Source: Gammaproteobacteria bacterium
GTDB lineage: Bacteria; Pseudomonadota; Gammaproteobacteria; Pseudomonadales; Pseudohongiellaceae
Assembly: GCA_030654835.1 (NCBI GenBank)
Contig: JAURWS010000060.1
Span: 62,001 to 126,000 of the forward strand
Length of the DNA stretch: 64,000 nucleotides
Reading direction: 5' to 3'
This document shows positions 49,368 through 59,865 of this stretch, in pieces. The position numbers were made by a program, and so were the translations under genes. The notes below the pieces were generated by a model, which had not been told where the DNA came from, ran no database searches, and saw only the letters and a list, made by a program, of their open reading frames with translations. Position 1 is the first letter of the stretch. Every line of letters starts with the position of its first letter.

Positions 49368-50129
49368 ATGTCGGCAAGGCTTGATGATATAGCGCAGGAG
49401 TTGAAATCCCTGCTGCGTCCGGAGCAGTTCAATGATTATTCTCCGAATGGGTTGCAGGTGGAAGGGAGGCCAACAGTCGTACGCATGATCTCTGGTGTCA
49501 CGGCCTGCCAGGCCCTTATCGACAAGGCCATAGAGATGGAGGCGGATCTGATTCTGGTTCATCACGGCTATTTCTGGCGCGGAGAGGATGCCGTGGTCAC
49601 CGGTATCAAGAAAAACCGGATTCAGGCACTTCTTAAACACAACATCAGTCTGCTGGCCTATCACCTGCCTCTGGATGTGCACGTCGAGCTCGGCAATAAC
49701 GCGCAGTTTGGCAAGCTATTGGGCTTCAGCGTCAATGGTGATCTGGGCAAACAGAACAACAACAGCATCGGGCTCAAAGGGGCGTTGCAGGAACCTGCCT
49801 CGGGCAAAGAGTTGGCTGCTTTGATTGAAAGTCGGCTGGACCGTGCGCCGCTGCATATCCCCGGTCACGCCGACCCCATCAAGACAGTGGCATGGTGCAC
49901 GGGTGCAGCGCAAAACTATATCGAGCACGCTGTCAAAGCTGGTGTCGATGCCTACATTACTGGCGAGATATCCGAGCAGACCGTCCACATCGCCCGAGAG
50001 ACCGGCATCCACTTTTATGCTGCTGGGCACCACGCCACAGAGCGCTACGGTGTGCAGGCTGTGGCCGCCCACCTGGTCAAGCGCTTCGGCCTGGAGCACC
50101 AGTTCGTCGATATCGACAACCCGGTGTAG
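49368..50129 (+). CDS. Nif3-like dinuclear metal-binding protein (DUF34)
   Basis: 253 residues. Typical metal-binding motifs: LVHHGYFWRGEDA, LAYHLPLDVHVELGNNAQFG and the C-terminal FYAAGHHATERYGVQAVAAHL. The family (YbgI) has been tied to GTP cyclohydrolase-like or NAD-linked roles; biochemistry is not settled. A Nif3 homologue also lies near algW in Pseudomonas. Confidence 0.93.
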   Translation: MSARLDDIAQELKSLLRPEQFNDYSPNGLQVEGRPTVVRMISGVTACQALIDKAIEMEADLILVHHGYFWRGEDAVVTGIKKNRIQALLKHNISLLAYHLPLDVHVELGNNAQFGKLLGFSVNGDLGKQNNNSIGLKGALQEPASGKELAALIESRLDRAPLHIPGHADPIKTVAWCTGAAQNYIEHAVKAGVDAYITGEISEQTVHIARETGIHFYAAGHHATERYGVQAVAAHLVKRFGLEHQFVDIDNPV

Positions 50130-50163
50130 AAGTTTGTTGATCCGCCGACGACTCATTGATCCT

Positions 50164-50277
50164 GTTCCGGGTGTAGAAGGCAGTGAAACGAAACTGTCCG
50201 AGGCATGGATGCCGAGGCCAAGCCCCCAGGGATGGGTTCACGGCGTGTTTCGATTCACTGCCTTCTACACCCGGAAC
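50164..50277 (+). repeat. Conserved-core, variable-stem hairpin repeat, copy D
   Basis: Arms at 50164-50194 and 50247-50277, 31 bases with one mismatch. The 52-base core (50195-50246) has GCATGGATGCC, AAGCCCCCAGGGATGGG and ends TTCACGGCGT, aligning base for base with copy A. It lies between the convergent ends of the Nif3 and cysNC genes. Confidence 0.87.
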
Positions 50278-50293
50278 GGCATGGCACGCCCGT

Positions 50294-52201
50294 TTAAATG
50301 ACCTTCTTGTCTTTCAGCAGCTTGACTACCTGGCTGATGCACTCCTCGATGGAGAGAGCGCCCGTATCCAGCACGAGGTCGGGTGCTTCCGGAGCTTCGT
50401 AAGGGAAGGATACGCCGGGGATGTCGGCGGAAGGTGACAGCTCGGCTGCAGCGTAGAGGCCGCTTGGATCTCTCTGCTTACAAACGTCAAGTGACGGATT
50501 CAGGTAGATCATGAAACAGTTGTCTCGGCCGATCACGCTCAGCGCATGTTCGCGGGAGTCATTGTTGGGCGCGACGAAAGCGGCGCAGCAGATCAGGCCG
50601 GAGTCGTTCAGCAATTTCGCCACATGCGCGCTGCGGCGCAGATTTTCCGCGCGGCCCTGTTGGTCATGGGGCAAATCCTTGCTGATGCCCAGTCGCATCG
50701 TCTTGCCGTCCAGTACCGTACTGACGCGGCCCATATCGAACAGGCGGCGCTCCAGTCCGTGTGCCATAGTCGATTTGCCCGCTCCCGATACGCCGATGAA
50801 CATCACTGTCGCCGGGCTCTGCCCGTAGCGGGCTGCCCGCTCTTCGCGGGTGACGTGGACGGTGCTGCTCGTGGCATCAGTCTGCGCGGCTGAATGGGAG
50901 GCATCTACCGAGATCATGCCCGCGCCGATAGTCGCATTGCTGAGACGGTCGATGATGATGAGGGCGCCCGTACTGCGATTTGACGAGTAATTGTCGACGC
51001 ACACCAGCTGATCCACTTCCACCTCACAGACACCGATGCTGTTCAGTTCGAGGGTCGGGGCCGGGCGTTTCTCCAGCGTGTTGACGTCGATCTGGTGCTT
51101 GAGAGTCTTGACTGTGCCGGTCACGGTCTTGGTGCCCAGCTTGAAGTCGTACATCTTGCCGGGCAGCATGGGCTGCTCTGCCATCCACACGATGGTGGCG
51201 CGGAAGCGCTCAGTTACTACGGGGTAATTGTCGCTGTGGACGATCATGTCGCCACGGCTGATATCGATCTCGTCTTCCAGCGTCAGTGTCACCGCCATGT
51301 CGGTATACGCCGATTCCAGCTCCTCGTCATAAGTGACAATCGACTTCACGCGACTCTTCTTCTGCGAGGGCAGCACGACAATCTCATCGCCCTTGCGCAC
51401 GATGCCGGACGCAATGGTACCGCAGAAACCACGAAAGTTGAGGTTCGGGCGGTTGACGTACTGAACGGGGAAGCGCAGGTCCTTCAAGTTGCGATCTTTG
51501 GCGATTTCAACAGTCTCGAATAACGACATCAGCGTCTGCCCCTTGTACCAGGGCATGTGCTCGCTTGGGTTGACGACGTTGTCACCGTCGAGCGCCGACA
51601 TTGGTATAAAGTGGAGGTCGGCCTTGGTCAGGCCTTTGGCAAAGTTCAGGTAGTCGGCTTTGATGCGCTCGAAAGTCTCTTCACTATAGCCAACGAGATC
51701 CATCTTGTTGATGGCGACCACCAGATGCTTGATGCCCAGCAGCGATGTGATGAAGCTGTGGCGACGCGTCTGCACCTGTACGCCGTGGCGGGCGTCGATG
51801 AGAATGACGGCCAGGTCGCAGGTGGATGCGCCAGTCGCCATATTGCGTGTGTACTGCTCGTGTCCCGGCGTATCGGCAATGATGAACTTGCGGCGCGCAG
51901 TGGAAAAGTAGCGATAAGCAACATCGATGGTGATGCCCTGTTCCCGCTCTGCCTGCAGGCCATCCACCAGCAGGGCCAGATCAAGTCCGCCGCCGGTAGT
52001 GCCTGATTTGACGCTGTCAGCCTTGATGGCGCTCAGCTGGTCTTCGTAGATCATCTTGGAATCGTGCAGGAGTCTGCCGATCAGCGTGCTCTTGCCATCG
52101 TCGACGCTGCCACAGGTCAGCAGGCGCAGCAGCTCCTTGCGTTCGTGCTGAGCCAGGTAGGCGTTGATGTCTGTGCTGATGAGTTCCGATTGATGTGACA
52201 T
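50294..52201 (-). CDS. cysNC: Bifunctional sulfate adenylyltransferase subunit 1 / adenylylsulfate kinase
   Basis: 635 residues. N-terminal CysN GTPase: [44 protein letters not shown], then elongation-factor-like barrels. The CysC kinase starts at about residue 465 with [17 protein letters not shown] and has the typical [18 protein letters not shown]. Together with CysD it activates sulfate to APS and then PAPS for assimilation. The fused form is common in pseudomonads. cysD is 66 bases upstream. Confidence 0.96.
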   Translation of the reverse strand: MSHQSELISTDINAYLAQHERKELLRLLTCGSVDDGKSTLIGRLLHDSKMIYEDQLSAIKADSVKSGTTGGGLDLALLVDGLQAEREQGITIDVAYRYFSTARRKFIIADTPGHEQYTRNMATGASTCDLAVILIDARHGVQVQTRRHSFITSLLGIKHLVVAINKMDLVGYSEETFERIKADYLNFAKGLTKADLHFIPMSALDGDNVVNPSEHMPWYKGQTLMSLFETVEIAKDRNLKDLRFPVQYVNRPNLNFRGFCGTIASGIVRKGDEIVVLPSQKKSRVKSIVTYDEELESAYTDMAVTLTLEDEIDISRGDMIVHSDNYPVVTERFRATIVWMAEQPMLPGKMYDFKLGTKTVTGTVKTLKHQIDVNTLEKRPAPTLELNSIGVCEVEVDQLVCVDNYSSNRSTGALIIIDRLSNATIGAGMISVDASHSAAQTDATSSTVHVTREERAARYGQSPATVMFIGVSGAGKSTMAHGLERRLFDMGRVSTVLDGKTMRLGISKDLPHDQQGRAENLRRSAHVAKLLNDSGLICCAAFVAPNNDSREHALSVIGRDNCFMIYLNPSLDVCKQRDPSGLYAAAELSPSADIPGVSFPYEAPEAPDLVLDTGALSIEECISQVVKLLKDKKVI

Positions 52202-52267
52202 AGTGATTGAACCTGGTTGATCTTTTTCATGACTGAATTCGAATGTGTTCCGACGCGTCGTGTGCGG

Positions 52268-53176
52268 TCAGAAATACCCTTTGCGCTTCTTGTCTTCCAT
52301 CGAGCCGGCCTTGTCGCTGTCAATCAGGCGCCCCTGGCGCTCGGAGGTGGTGGTGAGGAGCATCTCCTGAATGATTTCGGGCAGTGTGGTCGCTGATGAT
52401 TCGACGGCGCCTGTCAGCGGATAGCAACCCAGGGTGCGGAAGCGCACCATCTTGTTGACAGCGCTTTTGCGCAGCTGCTCCGGCATACGGTCATCGTCGA
52501 CCAGAATGTCGGCACCGTCCATCGACACCACAGGGCGTTCCTTGGCGAAGTAGAGCGGCACAATGTCGATATCGTTCAGGAAGATGTACTGCCAGATGTC
52601 GAGTTCCGTCCAGTTGGAAAGCGGGAATACGCGGATGCTCTCGCCTTTGTTGACCTTGCAGTTATAGATATTCCACAGTTCGGGACGTTGATTCTTGGGA
52701 TCCCAGCCATGGTTCCTGTCGCGAAATGAGAAGACTCGTTCCTTGGCGCGGGACTTTTCCTCGTCGCGGCGCGCGCCACCGAATGCTGCATCGAATTTGT
52801 ATTTGCTCAGAGCCTGGCGCAGCGCCTGGGTCTTCATCACGTCGGTATGCTTTTCACTGCCGTGAGTGAACGGACCTATGGCATTGTTGATGCCTTCCTG
52901 GTTTACGTGAACAATCAGATCCAGCCCCAGTTTCTTCACCTGCTTGTCGCGGAATTCGATCATCTCCTTGAACTTCCAGGTGGTATCGACGTGCATCAGC
53001 GGGAAGGGAGGCTTGCCAGGATAGAAGGCTTTCATGGCGAGATGAAGCATGACGGCTGAGTCCTTGCCGATGGAATACAGCATCACCGGGTTGTCAAACT
53101 CCGCTGCGACTTCGCGAATGATATGAATGCTCTCAGCTTCGAGTTGTTTCAGATGCGTCAGATTGTAGTCTGTCAT
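52268..53176 (-). CDS. cysD: Sulfate adenylyltransferase subunit 2
   Basis: 302 residues. PP-loop-type ATP pyrophosphatase: [29 protein letters not shown] and [21 protein letters not shown]. Makes APS from sulfate and ATP with CysN. First gene of the cysD-cysNC unit. Confidence 0.96.
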   Translation of the reverse strand: MTDYNLTHLKQLEAESIHIIREVAAEFDNPVMLYSIGKDSAVMLHLAMKAFYPGKPPFPLMHVDTTWKFKEMIEFRDKQVKKLGLDLIVHVNQEGINNAIGPFTHGSEKHTDVMKTQALRQALSKYKFDAAFGGARRDEEKSRAKERVFSFRDRNHGWDPKNQRPELWNIYNCKVNKGESIRVFPLSNWTELDIWQYIFLNDIDIVPLYFAKERPVVSMDGADILVDDDRMPEQLRKSAVNKMVRFRTLGCYPLTGAVESSATTLPEIIQEMLLTTTSERQGRLIDSDKAGSMEDKKRKGYF

Positions 53177-53282
53177 GCTTGTTCACTTTGTAGTGTTGAG
53201 TCCCTTGAGCTCACCGGTGAGGAGGCTGGGGACAATATCGTTATATAAAGGGAAGTAGTTCGAAGGTGCCCGATTGGAACCG

Positions 53283-53732
53283 CTACAGATAATCCTTGTC
53301 TGATTCTCTCGGCTTCTCTAGTCCAAAGCCCTCGGAAAGGGCGCCACTCTGGCTGGCATTTTGCCTGGGGGCATAATCCTTGGGCGGCTGTATGTCAGCA
53401 GCGTCACTACTCAGTGCTGAAGCGCCGAAAGCACCTTCTCTGGAGGCGGGCAGGAGCTTGTTCGCCACTTCTCCCGTGCAGAGGTCCTGTGCACCACTGG
53501 CCAGATGCTGGTACACGTCCCGGTAGCTGTCGGTCATCTGCTGAACCAGCTCGGCGGTCACACTGAAATGTTCGCTCACTTCGTCCTTGTAGCGAGAATG
53601 AGTGCGCTCCATATCCTGCAGGTTCTTTTCAAGCTCCGTGATCCTGGAGGGATTGGTGTTCACTCGGCTTGCCAGCACAAAGCCGATGGCAACACCGGCT
53701 GCCAGACAAACAATAGCGGTCAACCACAACAT
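53283..53732 (-). CDS. zapG: ZapG (YhcB, DUF1043) inner-membrane protein
   Basis: 149 residues. One N-terminal membrane helix (LTAIVCLAAGVAIGFVLAS), then a coiled coil and the DUF1043 segment VSEHFSVTAELVQQMTDSYRDVYQHLASGAQDLC. YhcB/ZapG links cell division and envelope synthesis. It is divergent from zapE, as usual for this gene pair. Confidence 0.9.
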   Translation of the reverse strand: MLWLTAIVCLAAGVAIGFVLASRVNTNPSRITELEKNLQDMERTHSRYKDEVSEHFSVTAELVQQMTDSYRDVYQHLASGAQDLCTGEVANKLLPASREGAFGASALSSDAADIQPPKDYAPRQNASQSGALSEGFGLEKPRESDKDYL

Positions 53733-54003
53733 AGCAATACCTTGCCTCTTGTTCGTAAGCTCGCTAAAAAGCGGGCCAGTTAGTCAGGGAGCGCAAGTAT
53801 AGCCTGAATGCTCTTTGCGAGGGCAAAAAAATCCACCAGAAGTCCGCGCCAGGAACTGGTCGGTAGTGGGAGAAAGCGCTGATTTGGCTGGTTCCTGATG
53901 GCCCTTTTGCCTTAGAATGCGCAGCCTTCTGACGGGTGCGGTTCTTTACAGTACCCAGACCGCACGACTCGTACTCTCACTGTGTTTCGCGTTTCATGAA
54001 TAA

Positions 54004-55149
54004 ATGATGCCTTCAATGACGCCTCTTGAACGTTACCAGTTGGATGTTGCGGCCGGAGCCATAGCTCCGGATCCTGCGCAAGAACAGGCAGTCAGACACT
54101 TCCAGCGTTTGTATGATGACTTGATGCGTGTCCCTGAGCGGACACGTGGCGTCGTAGCCACCGCATGGCAATTGTTGGCACGGGTGGGGCGACAGGGCGC
54201 TGTGGGCAAGCGTGCCGACGACTCCAGAATTAAAGGCCTGTACCTGTATGGTGGCGTTGGCAGGGGCAAGACATATTTGATGGACGTGTTCTTCGAGAGC
54301 CTGCCTTTCCAGAACAAGATGCGAACGCACTTTCATCGCTTCATGCAAAGGGTGCACACCGAATTGACTCTGCTCAAGCAGCAGAAGAATCCACTGGAGA
54401 GTGTCGCCCGCAAGATCGCCACTGAGGCGCGAGTCATATGTTTCGATGAATTCTTCGTGTCGGACATTGGCGATGCGATGATTCTGGGAGGCTTGCTGAC
54501 CCATTTGTTGAACGATGGCGTGACACTGGTGACCACGTCGAACATCCAGCCAGACTTCTTGTATGAGAATGGTCTGCAACGGGAGCGTTTCCTCCCCGTG
54601 ATTGCATTGTTGAAACGTGATACGGATGTTGTTGAACTCGATGGAGGTGTCGACTATCGGCTGCGTAGCCTGCAGCAGGCCAGGATTTACCACAGTCCGC
54701 TGGGGGCGGATTCCGATAAGGAGTTGGCCGGTAGTTTTCGGCGGCTGGTTCCAGAGCATGCGGTGATTCAGGCTGGCGAAGTCATTGAAGTGCTGGGCAG
54801 GCCCATCACTTCTCGCATGAGTGCCGACGACGTGATCTGGTTCGACTTTGTCGAGTTGTGCGGTGGTCCCCGAAGTGCCTATGATTACATTGAGCTGGCC
54901 AAAGTGTATCAAACCATTCTGCTAGGCAACGTCCCGCAGTTGAAGGCTGAAACCGACGATATGGCAAGGCGGTTTGTGAGTCTTGTGGACGAGCTTTATG
55001 ATCGCAACGTTAAACTGATCATCTCTGCGGCAGTGCCGTTGTTGCAATTGTATGTAGGCAGCAGCTTGGCATTTGTGTTCGAGCGCACAAGCAGCCGTCT
55101 GCTGGAAATGCAATCGCATGACTATCTCGCCCGTGAACACAGAGCCTGA
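54004..55149 (+). CDS. zapE: Cell division protein ZapE (AFG1-like ATPase)
   Basis: 381 residues. AAA+-type ATPase with Walker A GLYLYGGVGRGKTYLMDVFFE, Walker B VICFDEFFVSDIGDAM and the family segment TLVTTSNIQPDFLYENGLQRERFLP. ZapE is linked to Z-ring behaviour in E. coli and to mitochondrial-AFG1-like roles. Two adjacent ATG codons (54004, 54013 further down) are possible starts. It is just upstream of rplM. Confidence 0.94.
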   Translation: MMPSMTPLERYQLDVAAGAIAPDPAQEQAVRHFQRLYDDLMRVPERTRGVVATAWQLLARVGRQGAVGKRADDSRIKGLYLYGGVGRGKTYLMDVFFESLPFQNKMRTHFHRFMQRVHTELTLLKQQKNPLESVARKIATEARVICFDEFFVSDIGDAMILGGLLTHLLNDGVTLVTTSNIQPDFLYENGLQRERFLPVIALLKRDTDVVELDGGVDYRLRSLQQARIYHSPLGADSDKELAGSFRRLVPEHAVIQAGEVIEVLGRPITSRMSADDVIWFDFVELCGGPRSAYDYIELAKVYQTILLGNVPQLKAETDDMARRFVSLVDELYDRNVKLIISAAVPLLQLYVGSSLAFVFERTSSRLLEMQSHDYLAREHRA

Positions 55150-55221
55150 CTGCCTCCTGTCTGGCGAGTGGGTAAACAGGGTGCAGCGTATGGGTTCGTA
55201 CTGTTTATGGCTATTTAGTGC

Positions 55222-55250
55222 TTGAATAATTAAAGTTGCTTCGGTAGTAT
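55222..55250 (+). promoter_or_regulatory. Sigma70-type promoter of rplM-rpsI
   Basis: TTGAAT (55222-55227) and TAGTAT (55245-55250) with a 17-base spacer, about 40 bases before the rplM ATG. Confidence 0.55.
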
Positions 55251-55289
55251 TCGCGCTCCTTGAAGACAATGCTCCTTTGGTGAAAGTAA

Positions 55290-55718
55290 ATGAAGACCTT
55301 TATTGCGAAACCGCAGAATGTTGAACATAACTGGCTGTTGCTGGACGCCGAAGGGCTGACTCTGGGTCGTATGGCCGCTGAGATAGCCAGCCGTTTGCGC
55401 GGTAAGCACAAGCCTGAGTACACGCCGCACGTTGATACCGGTGACTACATCGTTGTTATCAATGCCGAAAAAGTGGCTGTAACCGGTAATAAAGTGAAAG
55501 ACAAGATCTATCATTCCCACTCGGCATTTCCAGGTGGTATGAAGAACATCGCTTTCGGCAAGCTGCTTGACAGAGCGCCTGAGCGCGTACTTAAGCTGGC
55601 GGTTAAGGGTATGTTGCCACGTACTCCTCTTGGTAGAGCCATGTTCAAGAAATTGAAGGTGTATGCGGGTACAGAGCACCCCCACACTGCACAACAACCG
55701 CAAACGCTGACACTGTAA
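55290..55718 (+). CDS. rplM: 50S ribosomal protein L13
   Basis: 142 residues, the standard length. Start [55 protein letters not shown] and [20 protein letters not shown]. First of two genes with rpsI, 19 bases apart. In E. coli L13 represses its own operon at the leader; no such structure was confirmed here. Confidence 0.98.
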   Translation: MKTFIAKPQNVEHNWLLLDAEGLTLGRMAAEIASRLRGKHKPEYTPHVDTGDYIVVINAEKVAVTGNKVKDKIYHSHSAFPGGMKNIAFGKLLDRAPERVLKLAVKGMLPRTPLGRAMFKKLKVYAGTEHPHTAQQPQTLTL

Positions 55719-55737
55719 AGAGGTTCACTGAATAGCT

Positions 55738-56130
55738 ATGTCTACGACACAATATTACGGTACGGGTCGACGCAAAACAGCTACTGCCCGAGTATTCCTG
55801 ACCAAGGGAACTGGCACTATCTCTATCAACAAGCGAACTCTGGATCACTTCTTTGGTCGTGAAGTTGCTCGCATGGTGGTTCTGCAGCCTCTTGAGCTGG
55901 TTGATCTGAAGGATAAATTCGATGTAACCGTGACTGTGAAAGGTGGCGGTAGCTTTGGTCAGGCCGGTGCGATCCGTCATGGTATTACCCGCGCGCTGAT
56001 GGAATATGATGGCGAGCTGCGTCCGACTCTGCGTAAAGCAGGATTTGTGACTCGTGATGCGCGTGCCGTGGAGAGAAAGAAAGTTGGTCTGCGCAAAGCA
56101 CGCAAGAGACCACAGTTCTCCAAGCGTTAA
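55738..56130 (+). CDS. rpsI: 30S ribosomal protein S9
   Basis: 130 residues. [16 protein letters not shown] at the start and the basic C-terminus [14 protein letters not shown] that reaches the P-site tRNA. Followed by a strong terminator. Confidence 0.98.
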   Translation: MSTTQYYGTGRRKTATARVFLTKGTGTISINKRTLDHFFGREVARMVVLQPLELVDLKDKFDVTVTVKGGGSFGQAGAIRHGITRALMEYDGELRPTLRKAGFVTRDARAVERKKVGLRKARKRPQFSKR

Positions 56131-56206
56131 TACCGCTGACTGCTCAAGCTTTGAAGGTAATCGCGGTGGTGCTGCAAGGGCTGCCACCGCTATTAAAAAA
56201 TTTTAT

Positions 56207-56246
56207 AAAAGCGCTTTTGCCAATCTGGTGAAGCGCTTTTTTTTTA
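56207..56246 (+). terminator. Terminator after rplM-rpsI
   Basis: AAAAGCGCTT (56207-56216) pairs with AAGCGCTTTT (56231-56240) followed by a T run. A first stem GCGGTGG/CCACCGC (56163-56190) followed by an A/T run precedes it. Confidence 0.85.
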
Positions 56247-56279
56247 GAAAAATAAAAATTTCCCACTTAAATCAAGCTG

Positions 56280-56307
56280 TTGTCCCTATATTAAGAAGGG
56301 CTATGCT
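56280..56307 (+). promoter_or_regulatory. Possible sigma70-type promoter of petA-petBC
   Basis: TTGTCC (56280-56285) and TATGCT (56302-56307) with a 16-base spacer, giving a leader of about 150 bases before the petA GTG. Confidence 0.35.
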
Positions 56308-56466
56308 TGAAAAAATGGGAGAAACTCACTACCATTCGCGCAATTTGTGAGACCGCTGCATATCGAGGGGTCAGGTGCTTCTCGTTTCCAAATTTCTAAT
56401 CTGGATTCTTTCCTCGTTATCGCAGGGGAGGGTTCTTAACATTACCAATGCTCAGGAGATAACACG

Positions 56467-57066
56467 GTGAGTGAAGACGGTACTGATTCTGGCCGCAGAC
56501 GATTTTTATTGGGGTCTACCTCGGTAGTAGGGGTTGCTGGAGTAGTGGGCGCCGTGGTGCCTTTCGTTGGGTCGTGGAGTCCGAGTGCCAAGGCCCGGGC
56601 TGCAGGCGCTGCTGTCAGAATTGACATCAGTCAGGTCGAGGAGGGAGCCATCATGGGGCCGATTCCTGCCTGGCGTGGCAAACCTATATTTATTGTAAGA
56701 CGGACAGCGGAAGCGTTGGCCGCACTGCCTGAAGTGGCAGACCGACTGCAGGATCCGGATTCTACCCAACCTGAACAGCCAGAGTATGCGACAAATGCTC
56801 ACCGTTCACGCGAACCTGAGATACTGGTTCTGGTTGGTCTGTGCCCACACCTGTTCTGTTCTCCCACTCCCCACATTGAGCTGCGTGCCGAGCCGTTCGA
56901 CGAAGATTGGAAAGGCGGATTCTTCTGTCCTTGCCATGGTTCTCGTTTCGATTTGGCTGGCAGAGTTTTTCAGGGCTCTCCTGCTTCACGCAACATGCAA
57001 GTGCCGCCCTATTATTACGAGTCAGAGACTGTTCTGGTAATTGGTGAAGATGGGGTAGGTGCATAA
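56467..57066 (+). CDS. petA: Ubiquinol-cytochrome c reductase iron-sulfur (Rieske) subunit
   Basis: 199 residues from a GTG with AGGAG upstream. Twin-arginine signal GRRRFLLGSTSVVGVAG and one membrane anchor hold the protein at the periplasmic side. The cluster boxes are CPHLFC and CPCHGS; the usual bc1 first box is CTHLGC, so Thr and Gly are replaced by Pro and Phe, while all cysteine and histidine ligands and the disulfide cysteines remain. Electrons go from quinol to cytochrome c1. The stop overlaps the start of the next gene. Confidence 0.94.
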   Translation: MSEDGTDSGRRRFLLGSTSVVGVAGVVGAVVPFVGSWSPSAKARAAGAAVRIDISQVEEGAIMGPIPAWRGKPIFIVRRTAEALAALPEVADRLQDPDSTQPEQPEYATNAHRSREPEILVLVGLCPHLFCSPTPHIELRAEPFDEDWKGGFFCPCHGSRFDLAGRVFQGSPASRNMQVPPYYYESETVLVIGEDGVGA

Positions 57067-59072
57067 TGAGTACATCGAACAAGAGTGGCTGGATCGTCTC
57101 TTCGCTGGCTGGTCTGCGAGATTGGACCAATGATCGTCTGCCGATTATCCCCGCGTGGGAACGGCACATGAGCAAGTACTATGCGCCGAAGAACTTCAAT
57201 TTCTGGTATTTCTTCGGGGTGCTGTCACTAGTTGTGCTGGTCATGCAGTTGCTGACCGGTGTCTGGCTCACCATGAATTACACCAATAGCGCCGAAGCCG
57301 CGTTTGCTTCTGTCGAATACATCATGCGAGACGTGGAGTGGGGCTGGTTGCTGCGTTACCTACACTCAACCGGAGCCTCTGCGTTCTTCATCGTCGTATA
57401 TCTGCACATGTTCCGCGGACTGATGTACGGTTCCTACAAGAAGCCCAGGGAGTTGGTCTGGGTGTTCGGCATGGCAATCTATCTGGTACTCGTGATTGAA
57501 GGCTTCATGGGTTATGTATTGCCATGGGGTCAGATGTCCTACTGGGGTGCCAACGTGATTGTGTCGCTGGTCGGTGCGATCCCTGTGATCGGTGAAGACC
57601 TGCTGGTCTGGGTGCGCGGTGACTATCTGATCTCCGGCGCCACTTTGAACCGTTTCTTCGCATTGCACGTCGTTGCACTGCCGATCGTCTTGCTGGCACT
57701 GGTGGTTCTGCACCTGCTGGCTCTGCACGAAGTGGGCTCAAACAACCCGGACGGCATTGAAATCAAGAAGAACAAGGGGCCGGATGGCATCCCGCTTGAT
57801 GGTATTCCTTTCCATCCTTTCTACACGGTTCACGACTTGGTCGGCATCACGGTGTTCTTGTTCGTGTTCTGTTTCATCGTGTTCTTCGTTCCCGAGATGG
57901 GCGGCTACTTCCTTGAGCACGCCAACTTTCAGGAAGCCGACCCGCTGCTGACCCCTGCGCACGTACCGCCGGTCTGGTACTACACGCCTTTCTACTCCAT
58001 GCTGCGTGCCGTGACTGTGCCATTGCTCGGTATCGACGCGAAGTTCTGGGGCCTTATTGTAATGTTTGGTGCTATCGCGATTCTGTTCGTGGTGCCCTGG
58101 CTCGATCGCAGCCCGGTCAAGTCGATTCGTTACAAAGGCTGGGGAAGCCGCATCGCTCTGTTGGCATTCACAGTCAGTTTCCTGATCCTTGGTGTGCTTG
58201 GCACAATGTCTGTCAGCCCTGCACGTACGGCGCTGGCGCAGATCATGACGGTGGTTTACTTCGGCTTCTTCTTCCTGATGCCCTGGTACACCGCGAAGGA
58301 GCAGACTCATCCGGAGCCTGCCCGCGTCACTGGCCGATGGATTACCTGGAAGCAACTGATCATCACGCTGGCTCTGCTTGCAGCGCTGGTAGTGTTGCCT
58401 CTGAAGGCTGTCGGTGCAGAGGCCACTGTCGAGCTTGATCACGTCGAAATGGATGTGACCGATCAGGCGTCTCTGCAGAACGGCTTCAAGTACTACATGA
58501 ATTACTGTGTTGGCTGCCACTCTCTGCAGTATGCCCGCTATGAGCGCACTGCCAACGATCTCGGCATCCCCGGGGATCTGATTCTGGAGGACATCATATT
58601 CAGCGATCACCAGATCGGTGATCTGATGGACAATGCCATGTCGGTCGACAATGCCAAGAACTGGTTCGGCGCGCTGCCGCCTGACTTGACGTTGATTGCC
58701 CGCGTGCGTAGCCCTGAATGGCTCTACACCTATCTGCGCTCTTTCTACGCTGATTCTTCACGCCCCTGGGGTGTCAACAACACGGTATTCCCGAACGTGG
58801 GCATGCCGAACGTGATGCACGAGTTGCAGGGCGATGTTGTGTGTGAAGGCGAGGCTGGACACTGTGAGCCGACGCATGTTGCCGGTACAGGCTCCATGGC
58901 GCCGGAAGAGTTCGATGCAATAGTCGCCGACATGGTGAACTTTCTGTACTACATTGGCGAACCTGTACGTGCGGAGCGTGAGCGTCTGGGCTTCTACGTC
59001 CTGGGCTTCCTGGCGATTCTGTTTGTGTTCGTGACGTTGCTGAATCGCGAGTACTGGAAAAAGATCCACTAG
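57066..59072 (+). CDS. petBC: Fused cytochrome b / cytochrome c1 of the bc1 complex
   Basis: 668 residues in one frame. The first 430 or so form cytochrome b: heme-ligand helices with RYLHSTGASAFFIVVYLHMFRG and FALHVVALPIVLLALVVLHLLALHEVGSNN, the Qo-site region and eight membrane helices. A hydrophobic stretch LIITLALLAALVVLPLKAVGA (about residues 429-450) resembles a signal peptide with a cleavage site before EATVEL. Cytochrome c1 follows: heme site CVGCHSLQY, PNVGMPNVMHELQG with the methionine ligand, and a C-terminal anchor FYVLGFLAILFVFVTLL. Pseudomonas has two genes; Bradyrhizobium FbcH is a similar fusion that is cut after synthesis. Confidence 0.95.
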   Translation: MSTSNKSGWIVSSLAGLRDWTNDRLPIIPAWERHMSKYYAPKNFNFWYFFGVLSLVVLVMQLLTGVWLTMNYTNSAEAAFASVEYIMRDVEWGWLLRYLHSTGASAFFIVVYLHMFRGLMYGSYKKPRELVWVFGMAIYLVLVIEGFMGYVLPWGQMSYWGANVIVSLVGAIPVIGEDLLVWVRGDYLISGATLNRFFALHVVALPIVLLALVVLHLLALHEVGSNNPDGIEIKKNKGPDGIPLDGIPFHPFYTVHDLVGITVFLFVFCFIVFFVPEMGGYFLEHANFQEADPLLTPAHVPPVWYYTPFYSMLRAVTVPLLGIDAKFWGLIVMFGAIAILFVVPWLDRSPVKSIRYKGWGSRIALLAFTVSFLILGVLGTMSVSPARTALAQIMTVVYFGFFFLMPWYTAKEQTHPEPARVTGRWITWKQLIITLALLAALVVLPLKAVGAEATVELDHVEMDVTDQASLQNGFKYYMNYCVGCHSLQYARYERTANDLGIPGDLILEDIIFSDHQIGDLMDNAMSVDNAKNWFGALPPDLTLIARVRSPEWLYTYLRSFYADSSRPWGVNNTVFPNVGMPNVMHELQGDVVCEGEAGHCEPTHVAGTGSMAPEEFDAIVADMVNFLYYIGEPVRAERERLGFYVLGFLAILFVFVTLLNREYWKKIH

Positions 59073-59119
59073 TCTGCGGTTGGTAAAAGTCAGCAAATCC
59101 GAAAATTGAGGTTGAGAGT

Positions 59120-59752
59120 ATGGGTGTGGTCGCTAAACGTTCTTCAATGACGTTCTATTCTGATGGTGCCAGTCAGTACAGTCATCGCGTCAGAATAGTC
59201 TTGGCCGAGAAGGGCGTCACCGTCGAAACAATCGACGTTGATCCCGACCGAAAGCCTGAGGACCTCGCGTCTCTCAACCCTTATAACAGCCTTCCTACTC
59301 TGGTTGATCGTGATCTGGTGCTCTACGAAGCCAACATCATGATGGAATATCTGGATGAGCGCTTTCCTCATCCTCCGCTGTTTCCTGTGTACCCGGTTGC
59401 CAGGGCGCAGAGTCGTCTCTGGATGTTCCGCATCCAGCGTGACTGGTGTGCTCTGGTTGACTTCGTAATGGCAGGGAAGGGCAGTCCGGCGGAGATGGAC
59501 AAGGCGCGCAAGGAACTCAAGGAGAGCCTGACTACAATTGCGCCGATATTTTCCGAAAAGCCTTATTTCATGAGTGACGAATTCACTATCGTGGATTGTT
59601 GTGTGACGCCTATTCTTTGGCGTCTACCTGCGATGGGTATCGAGCTGTCTGATTCCAAAGCTCTGCAGCCGCTGCTTGAGTATCGTGCCAGACTGTTCAC
59701 GCGCGATTCTGTCCGAGCAAGTCTGTCCGAGCAGGAAAGAGAAATGGTCTGA
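59120..59752 (+). CDS. sspA: Stringent starvation protein A
   Basis: 210 residues, glutathione S-transferase fold without catalytic use. [62 protein letters not shown] (with the conserved PHPPL surface) match SspA, which binds RNA polymerase with sigma70 and alters stationary-phase transcription. Follows petBC by 47 bases, order conserved. Confidence 0.95.
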   Translation: MGVVAKRSSMTFYSDGASQYSHRVRIVLAEKGVTVETIDVDPDRKPEDLASLNPYNSLPTLVDRDLVLYEANIMMEYLDERFPHPPLFPVYPVARAQSRLWMFRIQRDWCALVDFVMAGKGSPAEMDKARKELKESLTTIAPIFSEKPYFMSDEFTIVDCCVTPILWRLPAMGIELSDSKALQPLLEYRARLFTRDSVRASLSEQEREMV

Positions 59753-59865
59753 TACGGTGCCATGCGGGCCTTTATCAATAGTCTTCAAGTCTGATGCTGG
59801 TGTCTGCTGGATGCCAGCATGATGGCCCGGTCTCCCGCAGGTGATCATCCAAATTGGTGCACAGC

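Noticed and set aside
54013-54912. 299-codon frame antisense to zapE
   Set aside because: Shadow of zapE codon bias; no ribosome-binding site or family features. The same holds for long antisense frames in petBC (57738-58610), murA (45052-45801) and pdo (4410-5051).
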